A stretch of DNA of 64,000 bases from Conchocele bisecta. Taxonomy: Eukaryota; Mollusca; Bivalvia; Lucinida; Thyasiridae. The stretch covers positions 106,993,773-107,057,772 of the forward strand of contig CM055265.1 in assembly GCA_029237695.1 (NCBI GenBank), read 5' to 3'. Both the position numbers and the translations under genes were made by a program. Positions within the stretch are counted from its first letter, which is position 1; each line of letters starts with the position of its first letter. Below the pieces are notes generated by a model. The model had not been told where the DNA came from, ran no database searches, and was given only the letters and a program-made list of their open reading frames with translations. Shown piece after piece: positions 10,812 through 22,446 of this stretch.

Positions 10812-11800
10812 CAGTGTAATACTAATAACACAGTGTAATACTAATAACACAGTGTAATACTAATAACACAGTGTAATACTAATAACACAGTGTAATAACA
10901 CAGTGTAATACTAATAACACAGTGTAATACTAATAACACAGTGTAATACTAATAACACAGTGTAATACTAATAACACAGTGTAATAACACAGTGTAATAC
11001 TAATAACACAGTGTAATACTAACTAACAAGTGTAATACTAATAATATAAGTGTAATACTAATAACACAGTGTAATACTAATAACACAGTGTAATACTAAT
11101 AACACAGTGTAATAACACAGTGTAATACTAATAACACAGTGTAATACTAATAACACAGTGTAATACTAATAACACAGTGTAATACTTATAAACAGTTGTA
11201 ATACTAATAACACGCTGTTAAATACTAATAAACACAGTGTAATACTAATTAACACAGTTGTAATACTAAGAAACCGTGTAATACTAATAACACAGTGTAT
11301 ACTATAACACAGTGTACTAATAACACAGTGTAATACATAACAGTGTAATACTAATAACACAGTAATACTAATAAGTAATAACTAATACTAATACAGTGTA
11401 ATAACAGTAATATAATAACACAGTGTAATACTAATAACACATGTAATAGTAATAACACAAGTGTAATACTAATAACAACACGTAATAACTAATACAGTGT
11501 AATACTAATAACACAGTGTAATAACACAGTGTAATACTAATAACACAGTGTAATACTAATAACACAGTGTAATACTAATAACACAGTGTAATACTAATAA
11601 CACAGTGTAATAACACAGTGTAATACTAATAACACAGTGTAATACTAATAACACAGTGTAATACTAATAACACAGTGTAATACTAATAACACAGTGTAAT
11701 ACTAATAACACAGTGTAATACTAATAACACAGTGTAATACTAATAACACGTGTAATACTAATAACACAGTGTAATACTAATCATAATACACTAGTGGTGT
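10812..11800. repeat. 19 bp minisatellite, about 1 kb
   Basis: About 50 copies of AACACAGTGTAATACTAAT, with interspersed 13 bp short units lacking TACTAA and a degenerate middle (11170-11480). It lies in the longest GMC intron. Frames reading through it are artefacts of the repeat. Confidence 0.95.
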
Positions 11801-11923
11801 AATAATATGCAAATTATGATGCAGAAGAAAAAGATGGATGACCAGTACCAGCTTCAATGTATACTAGTTTACGTACATGTATGCCATAAACAGAATCTAA
11901 GATTTGTGTTGATTTAATATACT

Positions 11924-12027
11924 ATTTATTAAACTCGGCATATCCTAGTTTCTTATGAAATCAGTGAATGAGTTTAATAATAATCGTATTAAATCGTCAC
12001 TCATGTAAGATCCACTATATTCACCCT
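11924..12027. repeat. Family U hairpin, diverged copy
   Basis: ACTATTTATTAAACTCG, TTTCTTATGAAATCAGTGAA and TGAGTTTAATA match the hairpin at 36735-36882, as does the adjoining CACTCATGTAAGATCC. Confidence 0.6.
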
Positions 12028-12109
12028 GTTTATCCCAGTATATGCTAGTAGATCATGGAATAGAGTCGATTAAATCACGAACAGCCCAGTTTGTAATGTT
12101 ACAAAATAA

Positions 12110-13279
12110 ATGAAAAGTCATGCAGAGCATGATGTTATTAGCCGATCAAATCAGGGTAAAGTGCATCGAACATATGTAGGTGTCTCTGGTAACATTGTCA
12201 ATGGTAAACTATTTTCGACCACAGTTCTGTACCCAGCGTTGACATTTTTCTCGATTTTGTGCAGGTTTTGGAAACCCGTTCCCAAATCCATCCAATAGCA
12301 GCAATGCCATAGCAGCAATGTTTTGTTGTCACCATTATGTTGCGAAATATTCCAGCGTAACACCTGTACTGTATGCTCTATTTATCTACAAATTACACTC
12401 CGCAATACACAAAGTTGTAGTCACTGTGTGTGTGTTTGTCCGAATTCTGTGGCAGCATGCGAGTGGGCGGAGCTACCAGGGCTATATATATCTAGCGGTT
12501 ACAGTGTCATCTAAAAATAGACGCAAGCTCCTGCGTATTCAGGCACATGCCCAGATTGGCCTAACGTGCCCCATCCGTGATTTTTTTGCGCGATGTCGGG
12601 CGCAAGACACTCAATAATTTGCGGCATTGACAATAATTAAGGGGGATTGCCGCAATCGCGCGTGCTGGATGCATCCCTGCCATCCCTGCATGATACGTAA
12701 ACAAATCAAAGTTGGCTATGAAGGGCAATTCTTCGTTTTGATTGGTGGAAAATTTTGTGAATATTAACTAGCGTCAAATGACGCGCATACGCGATCCAAT
12801 GGGATAAACCCGAGATGCTGGGATAAACCCGAAAATGCTGGGGCTGCTAGTAAGGAGATTTTGAGCAGAGGTCGATTATAAATTAGCCGAATAAACACAT
12901 TTTACGCGATTATACGTGGCTGAAACTTGTTCTGTTTAATAAATAAAAGCTTTAAATTAGCCCAATAATCGGCGTATGTTGGCGTATATGGCCATTAGAG
13001 CCAACTATGGACTTCAACAACAATAACTTCCGGGTTAAATCTCTTCAGGCGTTCAGCTCATTAAGTATTCAAAATTGTGTTATTTGGCTATAAGTAAAGT
13101 TTTAAACGGAGATAATTGCCAAAAATGCAAACTTTATCGGTTGATGCAATTTGGAAGTGATACAGAAAAATTCGCGTTCGTAGATTACCGAATAGCGGAG
13201 AAAAGGGTTGCTACAAACTTTTTCAGAATTCGATGGATAACCAATATATTAGCCGATCTATAAATAGATCGGCTAATAA
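12110..13279 (+). mobile_element. Family A element, copy 1 (1.16 kb, non-autonomous)
   Basis: It is almost identical to 13926-15171 and, inverted, to 21287-22446. It begins ATGAAAAGTCATGCAG, then TTATTAGCCGATC, and ends in a palindrome TTAGCCGATCTA/TAGATCGGCTAA. There is no long frame; the short frames repeat in all copies but encode no known domain. It is probably mobilised in trans. Confidence 0.85.
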
Positions 13280-13374
13280 CGATGCGTTTGGCTGATTTAC
13301 GCCAACTGCAGTTCCAAAACCGAAGACAACACGCACATGTATTGACGATCTTAACGCTCACATGGGAGACGCCT

Positions 13375-13588
13375 TTAACCCTTAGCCTGCTGAATGAAAT
13401 GTTGTCGTCTGCTGTTTATGTTTTATTTTCGATTTTTCTCATCAAAAACATGGTTTGACAGCACTTTAGAATCATTTCCATTGGAAATGATTCTAAAGTG
13501 CTGTCAAACCATGTTTTTATTGAGAAACAGGGCAAAAAATAAAGCAACTGCAGACGACAGTTTTCGCGATCAGCAGGCTAAGGGTTAA
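13375..13588. mobile_element. MITE family R, copy 1
   Basis: The ends TTAACCCTTAGCCTGCTGA and CAGCAGGCTAAGGGTTAA flank a perfect inner hairpin AGCACTTTAGAATCATTTCC / GGAAATGATTCTAAAGTGCT. The length is about 214 bp. Confidence 0.85.
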
Positions 13589-13925
13589 TTATCTGACTGC
13601 ATCCGACAGAAACCCTCTACATCATGATGGATACACAAAGGACAGCAGTGGTTTCAATTTAGCTATACCTCATGTTAGATGCATGTACAGTCGAACGTCC
13701 CTGAACGGCCACCTCCCTACAACAACATCATCTCTATAACAGTCGCCATTTTATATCGCAAATGGATGCTTTCCTCTGTATCTAACCCTTAGACTGCTGA
13801 GCACGAACATTGTCGTATGCTGTTGCTTTTGCCGTCTTTCTCAATGAAAACATGTTTTGACAGCATTTTAGAATCATTTCCATTTCCCAAAGTATGTTTT
13901 TGATGAGAATTATCGAAGACAATAA

Positions 13926-15171
13926 ATGAAAAGTCATGCAGAGCATGATGTTATTAGCCGATCAAATCAGGGTAAAGTGCATCGAACATATGTAGGTGTC
14001 TCTGGTAACATTGTCAATGGTAAACTATTTTCGACCACAGTTCTGTACCCAGCGTTGACATTTTTCTCGATTTTGTGCAGGTTTTGGAAACCCGTTCCCA
14101 AATCCATCCAATAGCAGCAATGCCATAGCAGCAATGTTTTGTTGTCACCATTATGTTGCGAAATATTCCAGCGTAACACCTGTACTGTATGCTCTATTTA
14201 TCTACAAATTACACTTTGCAATACACAAAGTTGTAGTCACTGTGTGTTTGTCCGAATTCTGTGGCAGCAAGCGAGTGGGCGGAGCTACCAGAGCTATATG
14301 TATCTAGCGGTTACAGTAAGATAAGATAAGATAAATTTTATTTAACGTCGGCAAGATATATAACAAGTAACATAAGTTCTCAAGAACTTTTGAACCGACA
14401 CAGTGTCATCTAAAAATAGACGCAAGCTCCTGCGTATTCAAGCACATGCCCAGATTGGCCTAATGTGCCCCATCCGTGATTTTTTGCGCGATGTCGGGCG
14501 CAAGACAATCAATAATTTGCGGCATTGACAATAATTAAGGGGGATTGCCGCAATCGCGCGTGCTGGATGCATCCCTGCCATCCCTGCATGATACGTAAAC
14601 AAAGTTCGCTATGAAGGGCAATTCTTCGTTTTGATTGGTGGAAAATTTTGTGAATATTAACTAGCGTCAAATGACGCGCATACGCGATCCAATGGGATAA
14701 ACCCGAGATGCTGGGATAAACCCGAAAATTCTGGGGTTGCTAGTAAGGAGATTTTGAGCAGAGGTCGATTATAAATTAGCCGAATAAACACATTTTACGC
14801 GATTATACGTGGCTGAAACTTGTTCTGTTTAATAAATAAAAGCTTTAAATTAGCCCAATAATCGGCGTATGTTGGCGTATATGGCCATTAGAGCCAACTA
14901 TGGACTTCAACAACAATAACTTCCGGGTTAAATCTCTTCCGCGTTCAGCTCATTACGTATTCAAAATTGTGTTATTTGGCTATAAGTAAAGTTTTAAACG
15001 GAGATAATTGCCAAAAATGCAAACTTTATCGGTTGATGCAATTTGGAAGTGATACAGAAAAATTCGCGTTCGTAGATTACCGAATAGCGGAGAAAAGGGT
15101 TGCTACAAACTTTTTCAGAATTCGATGGATAACCAATATATTAGCCGATCTATAAATAGATCGGCTAATAA
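13926..15171 (+). mobile_element. Family A element, copy 2
   Basis: It has the same sequence as copy 1 from ATGAAAAGTCATGCAG to the terminal GATCGGCTAATA palindrome, with a few substitutions. It carries an extra insertion of about 83 bp at 14317-14402 and sits inside an R element. Confidence 0.85.
14317..14402 (-). mobile_element. Short retroposon fragment inside A copy 2
   Basis: It is absent from the other two A copies. It starts TAAGATAAGATAAGATAAAT and ends TTTTGAACCGAC, flanked by ACAG on both sides. Read on the minus strand, it ends in a (TTATC)n tail, typical of a 5'-truncated SINE or LINE 3' end. Confidence 0.65.
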
Positions 15172-15331
15172 TAAACAGCGGACGGCACAATTTAATTCAG
15201 CATTAACCTCCCTACAACAGCCACCTCTCAACAACAGCCAGTTTTGCGTCTACCCATGGGTGGCTGTTGTAGTGAGGTTGCACTGTAATTGTCAATGATG
15301 TAACTACACAACGTAAACATATATTGGAGTC

Positions 15332-15544
15332 CTAACCCTTAGCCTGCTGATCGCGAAACTGTCGTCTGCTGTTGCTTTATTTTTTGCCCTGTTTCTCAAT
15401 AAAAACATGGTTTGACAGCACTTTAGAATCATTTCCAATGGAAATGATTTTAAAGTGCTGTCAAAGCATGTTTTTGATGATAATAATTGAAAATAAAACA
15501 TAAACAGCAGACGACAACATTTCATTCAGCAGGCTAAGGGCTAA
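15332..15544. mobile_element. MITE family R, copy 3
   Basis: TAACCCTTAGCCTGCTGA and CAGCAGGCTAAGGGCTAA flank a near-perfect hairpin centred on CATTTCCAATGGAAATG. Confidence 0.85.
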
Positions 15545-16065
15545 CACAAATGTGCAACGATCTCAACCATGACACCCTGGGGATATCATAGGATGTTCGG
15601 TGTGCATGTGTGTCCATGTTCATTCATTGCATATTGCAGATATTCGATGATTCCAGAATCCAGGAACACTACGTTAACAGTTTACACTTCATACATGGAA
15701 TACAGACATGCTTAAGCCCGCTCTCAGTTTTATGTAATAACGTATGGAATGTGCCAGTTAATTCACCGTAATGTAACTAATTTCCTACGTGAAGTTTCTT
15801 TATTTATTAAATTACCCACCGAATACCTCTATGTAGGTGTACTAATTTCAAACTATTTTCCAACGTGTTTTTTTATGTATTTTAGCTCCAAACTATATAA
15901 ATGAGTGGTGATATCATATATGTTCGTGCATAAATAAGAACAACATTTATATTATCAGTATGAAAATTTACCCTCAGCATGAAATGGGCTTCGTGGCATC
16001 ATCGAATTGCATGTAGCAATGGTTCATCTCTCGTTGAGGAGATTTGTTTGATTATTGTATACTAC
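15545..16065. other. Intron sequence, nothing recognised
   Basis: This is AT-rich unique sequence in the GMC intron. No domain-bearing frame or repeat copy was seen. Confidence 0.5.
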
Positions 16066-16281
16066 GGGGCCCGTTTCACTAAATTTCGTACGACTAAGAT
16101 GTTCGTAAGTGCACATTTATGATCGTCTGAAAATTTCAATTGATGGATTTACATTTATATGCAGCCTATGCTCAACAGATGTAAATCCAATATTTGTTTA
16201 CAAGAAAACATTGTTAATGTGAAATCATAATTTTGCACTTACGAACATTTTAGTCGTACGAAGTTTAGTGAAACGGGCCCC
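16066..16281. mobile_element. MITE family B, copy 2
   Basis: GGGGCCCGTTTCACTAAATT and AGTTTAGTGAAACGGGCCCC are complementary ends. The inner ATTTACATTTATATGCAGCC belongs to the family, but its central hairpin is shortened. Confidence 0.85.
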
Positions 16282-16445
16282 TGTTCTGTAGATACACAAT
16301 ACATTGTGAGTGCAATATCATCCAAATGATGTCCTTAGAACTACGTTGAGGCTTTTATGCTGACTTTCGGTCATCGAGATGCCATCAAAATTGTTAAAAA
16401 AAGATGAAGAACGAATTCCTCAACATTGAAAACATATTCCTATCT

Positions 16446-17010
16446 GCCTACTGTCTGTTTCACGAAACCTGCCCAAATTTTACGGATATATACACAATGC
16501 AAAAACAATATTTTTTGTGATAATATTAAATTAAAGCAAAATTTAAGAACGAGCCTTCTTTTTATTTCGTTAAATTTAGTAAAATATTGATTTTATTGCG
16601 AAAACAAAATTTCCCCATGTTAAATCCCCATAGAGTGAAGATGTCTATGGGGATTTAACATGGGGATTTTTTTTGGAATTTCATAAATACTGGACCGATT
16701 TTTAAAATTTAACTTTTGTTTTCTTAGTTAGATCATATCCAAGCTATCTAGTCAGGTTTCGGAGTCAATTTTCAATTTTTTTCGTTTTTTTGACTCCTCC
16801 CATACTTCCTTACCACTTTTTCCCCCAAGTTAAATTCCCATAGACAAATCAATTTTTCGTAATAAAATCAATATTTGACCGAATTTCACGAAATAAAAAG
16901 AAGGCTCATTCTTAAATTTTCCTTTAATTTAATATTATCAAAAAAAATATTTTTTTTGAACTGTCTATATAGCCGTAAAATTTGGGCAGCTTTCGTGAAA
17001 CAGACAGTAG
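16446..17010. mobile_element. Family H element, copy 1
   Basis: CTGTCTGTTTCACGAAACCT and the complementary AGCTTTCGTGAAACAGACAG are the ends, with TA beside them. Inner hairpin blocks include ATTTCCCCATGTTAAATCCC and AAGAAGGCTCATTCTTAAAT. Copies lie at 22.9, 26.9 and 56.9 kb, and a fragment at 60.5 kb. Confidence 0.85.
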
Positions 17011-17124
17011 ATGCATAGGCAGGCAATGCTGTCTGATTAATGCTGAACTGTATTGTATATTATACTCTTTGTATGACGAAGTCATGCTATAAACATGCTT
17101 TCATACTCATTGCCCATTGTTTAC

Positions 17125-17314
17125 CTGATAGCGCATATTCTTCAACAGTATTATCCTCAGATTTCAGGAAATAAGGTAGGATATTGTCATACTTCCACGT
17201 GTGTGTCCTGTCGTCCGCCCATTGGCTGTAGTCATGACGACTGCCACGTGAATACAACATCCGGCCAGTAAGACTGTTACCGCCAAGGATTTTCGAAGAA
17301 GGCCAAAAACATTT
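17125..17314 (-). CDS. GMC oxidoreductase exon: FAD-contacting GG loop
   Basis: This exon of 190 bases follows the acceptor AATTGCAG (AG at 17316-17315) and ends at TATCAG/GTAAAC (GT at 17124-17123). It encodes KCFWPSSKILGGNSLTGRM, then LYSRGSRHDYSQWAD and YDNILPYFLKSEDN. In GMC enzymes this is the segment WPRGKxLGGxSxxNxxxYxRG, whose GG turn packs on the flavin. The residues after the GG (N-S-L-T-G) differ from the usual S-S-x-I-N, so the common Asn is Gly here. The exon starts in phase 0, as required by the upstream exon, and ends one base into a codon. A 51 bp minisatellite begins about 280 bp upstream in the intron. Confidence 0.92.
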
Positions 17315-17499
17315 CTGCAATTACAATTCGTACAAATGGAATATCAAATAACTCGCAGACATCATGCGCGGATCCAGGCGGATGCGTGCCCGGCACGGGA
17401 TCCCTCTAACATGTTATATTTTTATTTTAAGCATGCAGAATGAGCCATTTAACAGTATGATTTTCAGAATTCGACAAGGGATAACTCTGCAAACCGCTC

Positions 17500-17540
17500 T
17501 CGTATCGTCCGTAGCACTCTGCTACGGACGATACTGGAGT
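17500..17540. repeat. Perfect hairpin
   Basis: CTCGTATCGTCCGTAGCA and TGCTACGGACGATACTGGAG form a stem just upstream of the 51 bp minisatellite. Confidence 0.6.
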
Positions 17541-17596
17541 GTTTTGCAGACCCAAACCGACATTCTCCATCATAGCTTGAAGTCATCATTTTCAAA

Positions 17597-18296
17597 TTGG
17601 AGGACAACGTACTGATGTCTGGATCCGCCCATGGAAATACCGATCAGTGGGGGGACAACATACTGATGTCTGGGTCCGCCCATGGAAATACCGACCATTG
17701 GGGGAACAAAGTACTGATGTCTGGATCCGCCCATGGAAATACCGATCAGTGGGGGGACAACATACTGATGTCTGGGTCCGCCCATGGAAATACCGACCAT
17801 TGGGGGAACAAAGTACTGATGTCTGGATCCGCCCATGGAAATACCGATCATTGGCAGGACAACGAACTGATGTCTGCATCCACCCATGGAAATACTGATC
17901 AGTGGGGGGGGGGGGGGGGGGACAACGAACTCATGTCTGGATCCGCCCATGGAAATACCAATCATTGAGAGGACAACGTACTGATGTCTGGATCCGCCCA
18001 TGGAAATACCGATCAGTGGGAGGACAACGTACTGAATGTCTGGATCCGCTCATGGAAATACCGATCATTGGGAGGACAACGTACTGATGTCTGGATCCGC
18101 CCATGGAAATACTTATCAGTGGGGGGAAAACGTACTGATGTCTTGATCCGCCCATGGAAATACCGATCATTGGGAGGACAACGTACTGAATGTCTGGATC
18201 CGCTCATGGAAATACTGATTATTGGGAGGACAACGTACTGATGTCTGGATCCGCCCATGGAAATACCGATCATTGGGGGGACAACGTACTGATGTA
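17597..18296. repeat. 51 bp minisatellite in a GMC intron
   Basis: About 13.5 units of GACAACGTACTGATG, TCTGGATCCGCCCATGG and AAATACCGATCATTGGGG. Because 51 is divisible by three and the unit lacks stops in several frames, long 17-residue periodic frames exist on both strands. A run of 14 G interrupts the array at 17907-17920. Confidence 0.95.
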
Positions 18297-18387
18297 ACCA
18301 TTATAATAAACACATTCAAAATAAATGAAAAGGTTCGCACTCATAGAATACCATCGCCGTATTCACATAGTTTGCACAGGACATAAT

Positions 18388-20528
18388 GCATATTGTCATA
18401 CCGCAGATAAATTTCTTGCGTTTTGATTGATCAAGACCGTCAATATAGCTGGAATAAAACATGGTGGCGGGTCGAGTCTGAGTCGACAACGAAAACAATT
18501 GGAAATCACCTCCGAAACATAGTCATATGGATTGGTAATGATCTAATTAAAAAAACAACAGTTAGACTTTGAAAATCGGTCCAGAAATTGCCAATTTATT
18601 AACGAATATGGGCCGCGCCATACGAAAACCGGGCTTAATGACAACGTTATGGAAAGCGGTAAACGACGTCGGAAAAACGACGATTCAAATTGTCTAACGT
18701 CGCCGTAAAAGTTCACATTTTGCCCTCCCATTTGCGTTTACTGGCGTCGGTTAACATTAAGTGTGAACAGAAAACGGAACATGAAAACTTACATAATCTT
18801 TCATTAATATGAGACGCGATGCCTTGTACCTCAGTACACATATTATGACGTCATGACTTGACGTCACGTACTTGTGACGTCACTGAACGTGAATACATGT
18901 TTGACGTTATGGCCATGGTGTCGTGACAAAATATTATAGCAAGGATACTTGCACGAGTTCCTCGCAGCATCAATGACTTAGAAATGCTTGAGGCGCAGTA
19001 CATTGTCGCCTAACTGTCGTTCTTTGACATTGTCACTCTTTTTCGTCGTTTGTCCTTATGATTTCAAAATGGTGAACGCATAATTTAACTGGTTACATAT
19101 CAGCGAAGTTTTCGCTTACACTGCACTTTGATACATAAATAATCTTAAATATGAAGAACCTAGTGTATGCAAACGATATTAGTAAATTGAGACTTTTGAA
19201 CTATTCTATCCAGTACTTAGCGAACGATATGCCATTTAATGCCACTTATTTGATCACAAACGGAGGTAGACACGCAGCTATGTAATTACATATATATCCG
19301 GTGTTTGTATTGAATTTGGCAAAATAAATGCATCAACATCTCTCTAATAGATTCAGAATCAGTGATTTCATTGCAGCTTCTTGATTGTTTGTGCATAAGC
19401 AATACATAATGCACAAAACACACAGTGAGGTCGGTGGAGTTTTCGAAAAGTCTTGAAATTAATTTGAAATTTGATGGTCATAAACTTACTTTTCGTACGG
19501 TTTGTAGTATCAAATCATCAGCTTATCACTTGACTGCATAATAATGGATATCAGGTGATGGTAATGCGATCCTCAAGAAAGACACACGGCGAAAGTTATC
19601 ACCCTATCACGCTAACACATCTGCCCGACGTCGTGTTTTGTCACAAAGTTAATGTTATAATTAAGCGGCCTACTGCCTACTTTAAAATACTGCCTACTTT
19701 AAAATATGTCGTCGCAGGAAATGTTAAATAATGTCGCTATTATTCCCCAAAAGTATTTCAGACAGCAGCAAACAACAGGGAAACGCCAACACTTCTCACT
19801 CTGCCTTGTTTGAAAATAATTATTCATACGAAATTACGTTACTTGGGCCGCAATCCAAAAAATGACGTTACATTAGTAACTGCAACACGAGCCATAAACA
19901 TTATTTTCATACTTTGCCTTGGCCTAATGGGAGACACTTGGCCAGGCTGCGAGATATCCAAATTTGGTTGACATACACTAAAAGATGACAAATCTATAGG
20001 ACTTGTCCGGGTATTTTAGCAACACCTCTTGTATACGCCGTTGATAAAACGTAATTTCGACGTCATTGATCTAAAACGTCATATAAGTTTTTACCACGCG
20101 TCATAAAAATACTTCTAAAATGAAAAATAATTGGGATGCATTGATAATTTTTGCGGAATATGGCTTTTAAAAGATGTACAATTCAGAATAAGCGAACAAG
20201 TAAAAACTGATTTTTTTGTCATTAAGCCCGGTTTTCGCACGGCGCGGCTCATATCTATTCGTTTATATCTGGATGACGTCGGGTAATATTTGTAACGTCA
20301 TGACGTCGTGCTGTTTGGCACCATATTTCTATGACGTTAAACATGCATTTATAAAACTAAATTCTGGATAAAAATAAAGAATCTGCGATATGACAAATAC
20401 GTTATTGTGATTCTACAAAGTCAATATGGTGTCATATTGCATGCCTGAAGCTATATTCACCCGAGGCGCAGCGCAGATTCAGACGGGAAATATGACACCA
20501 TATTAACTGTGTAAAATCACAAATACAT
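18388..20528. mobile_element. Family X/W element, copy 1 (about 2.1 kb, probably composite)
   Basis: The left TGTCATACCGCAGATAAATT and the right TCTGCGATATGACAAATACG are complementary. Within, GAATATGGGCCGCGCCATAC with AAAACCGGGCTTAATGACAA (18604-18644) is inverted at 20219-20263, so a second inverted-repeat element may be nested. The right edge holds a W hairpin (20396-20528). No coding frame. Confidence 0.55.
20396..20528. mobile_element. Hairpin family W, copy 1
   Basis: TACGTTATTGTGATTCTAC, TATGGTGTCATATT and the complement AATATGACACCATATT flank GC-rich inner arms around TTCACCCGAGGCG. The second copy is at 59447-59612. Confidence 0.7.
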
Positions 20529-20573
20529 GTATTCCAAAAATATCGGAACAATTCAGTGTTTACATGCGCTTAC

Positions 20574-20782
20574 CTGGTTTTTCATGGCCCGACAGGCGTG
20601 TTTCTGTGGCGTGGTATATAGTCCATAGTCCAACACCGACCCCTCGCCAATAGGGGTCCACAGGGGCACATGGTTCCAGAAGTTTCCCGTTTCCTCGCCC
20701 CCAGATTCCAGTAGGAGAATGGAGAGTCGGGGATCTTCAGAGAGGCGGCTTGCCAGAACACAGCCCGCGATACCACCACCCA
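20574..20782 (-). CDS. GMC oxidoreductase exon: FAD dinucleotide-binding motif
   Basis: This exon of 209 bases is bounded by a TTCACAG acceptor (AG at 20784-20783) and a perfect CAG/GTAAGC donor (GT at 20573-20572). It encodes [18 protein letters not shown] followed by [11 protein letters not shown]. This is the Rossmann GxGxxG loop, and the Glu after beta-2 is the residue that binds the FAD ribose in this family. It then reads [10 protein letters not shown] and [19 protein letters not shown], matching the usual GMC spacing before the second FAD loop. It joins the previous exon through a split Val codon and ends on a codon boundary. The family oxidises alcohols (choline, glucose and others); the substrate cannot be told from this part. 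Base composition is clearly richer in GC than the flanking introns. Confidence 0.93.
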
Positions 20783-21286
20783 CTGTGAATACATATATTT
20801 CTCACCAATGTACACATAATTTTACCAGTACAACATATTAGCTATATACACATGATGCACAATTGCAATTCTATATAGAATTATGAGAGACGATATTTAC
20901 ACGATCCAGGTAAAACAACATCATATTCACACAATACACTTTGAGCTATAAAATACGTACAACTGTTGTAAATCCATGCATGCTATTGCAACACATAGCT
21001 ACCATGCACTTGCCGTGATCATCGTATCTATCCTGTTAAAAAGAGTCAGTGACAACAGTGATACTATTACAAATGCATGAATTACACCAGTTGGTTGACT
21101 AAAAACAGTTGATTGCTACTGATGTATATATACGCATACAAGTAAGAACTGAGCTGTCGGTGCTGACCATAACATAGTGCTTAAACATAATAATAATACA
21201 TACATGACACGTGATGATAATTGACGGGGTCAGTGCAATAAAGGGATTACATGCAGTTACCAGGGTTAAATAGTAGTTATTGTTAT
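20783..21286. other. Intron sequence, nothing recognised
   Basis: Unique AT-rich DNA between the GMC exon and family A copy 3. No domain frame or repeat was seen. Confidence 0.5.
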
Positions 21287-22446
21287 TAGCCGATCTATTT
21301 ATAGATCGGCTAATATATTGGTTATCCATCGAATTCTGAAAAAGTTTGTAGCAACCCTTTTCTCCGCTATTCGGTAATCTACGAACGCGAATTTTTCTGT
21401 ATCACTTCCAAATTGCATCAACCGATAAAGTTTGCATTTTTGGCAATTATCTCCGTTTAAAACTTTACTTATAGCCAAATAACACAATTTTGAATACTTA
21501 ATGAGCTGAACGCCTGAAGAGATTTAACCGGAAGTTATTGTTGTTGAAGTCCATAGTTGGCTCTAATGGCCATATACGCCAACATACGCCGATTATTGGG
21601 CTAATTTAAAGCTTTTATTTATTAAACAGAACAAGTTTCAGCCACGTATAATCGCGTAAAATGTGTTTATTCGGCTAATTTATAATCGACCTCTGCTCAA
21701 AATCTCCTTACTAGCAACCCCAGCATTTTCGGGTTTATCCCAGCATCTCGGGTTTATCCCATTGGATCGCGTATGCGCGTCATTTGACGCTAGTTAATAT
21801 TCACAAAATTTTCCACCAATCAAAACGAAGAATTGCCCTTCATAGCCAACTTTGATTTGTTTACGTATCATGCAGGGATGGCAGGGATGCATCCAGCACG
21901 CGCGATTGCGGCAATCCCCCTTAATTATTGTCAATGCCGCAAATTATTGATTGTCTTGCGCCCGACATCGCGCAAAAAATCACGGATGGGGCACATTAGG
22001 CCAATCTGGGCATTTGCCTGAATACGCAGGAGCTTGCGTCTATTTTTAGATGACACTGTAACCGCTAGATATATATAGCCCTGGTAGCTCCGCCCACTCG
22101 CGTGCTGCCATAGAATTCGGACAAACACACAGTGACTACAACTTTGTGTATTGCGGAGTGTAATTTGTAGATAAATAGAGCATACAGTACAGGTGTTACG
22201 CTGGAATATTTCGCAACATAATGGTGACAACAAAACATTGCTGCTATGGCATTGCTGCTATTGGATGGATTTGGGAACGGGTTTCCAAAACCTGCACAAA
22301 ATCGAGAAAAATGTCAACGCTGGGTACAGAACTGTGGTCGAAAATAGTTTACCATTGACAATGTTACCAGAGACACCTACATATGTTCGATGTACTTTAC
22401 CCTGATTTGATCGGCTAATAACATCATGCTCTGCATGACTTTTCAT
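21287..22446 (-). mobile_element. Family A element, copy 3 (inverted)
   Basis: This is the reverse complement of copies 1 and 2, from TATTAGCCGATCTATTTATA at the left to CTGCATGACTTTTCAT at the right. It lies in the GMC intron between exons 20574-20782 and 24356-24489. Confidence 0.85.

Larger units (their letters stand above)
13782..15206. mobile_element. MITE family R, copy 2, interrupted by family A copy 2
   Basis: The left part (13782-13925) reads TAACCCTTAGACTGCTGAGC to ATGTTTTTGATGAGAATTAT. The right part (15171-15206) resumes with ATAAACAGCGGACGGCACAA and TTCAGC. Together they make one R element split by the A element at 13926-15170. Confidence 0.75.

Noticed and set aside
10812..11800. 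Regular short repeats that might suggest a CRISPR array
   Set aside because: The units are head-to-tail with no unique spacers, and the genome is clearly eukaryotic.
12110..15171. Repeated frames MKSHAEHDV... and MCYLAISKV...
   Set aside because: They recur only because family A is repeated. They are short, lack domains and sit in all orientations.
17570..18273. Several overlapping 17-residue periodic frames on both strands
   Set aside because: They come from a 51 bp minisatellite whose length is a multiple of three; there is no start context or splice support.
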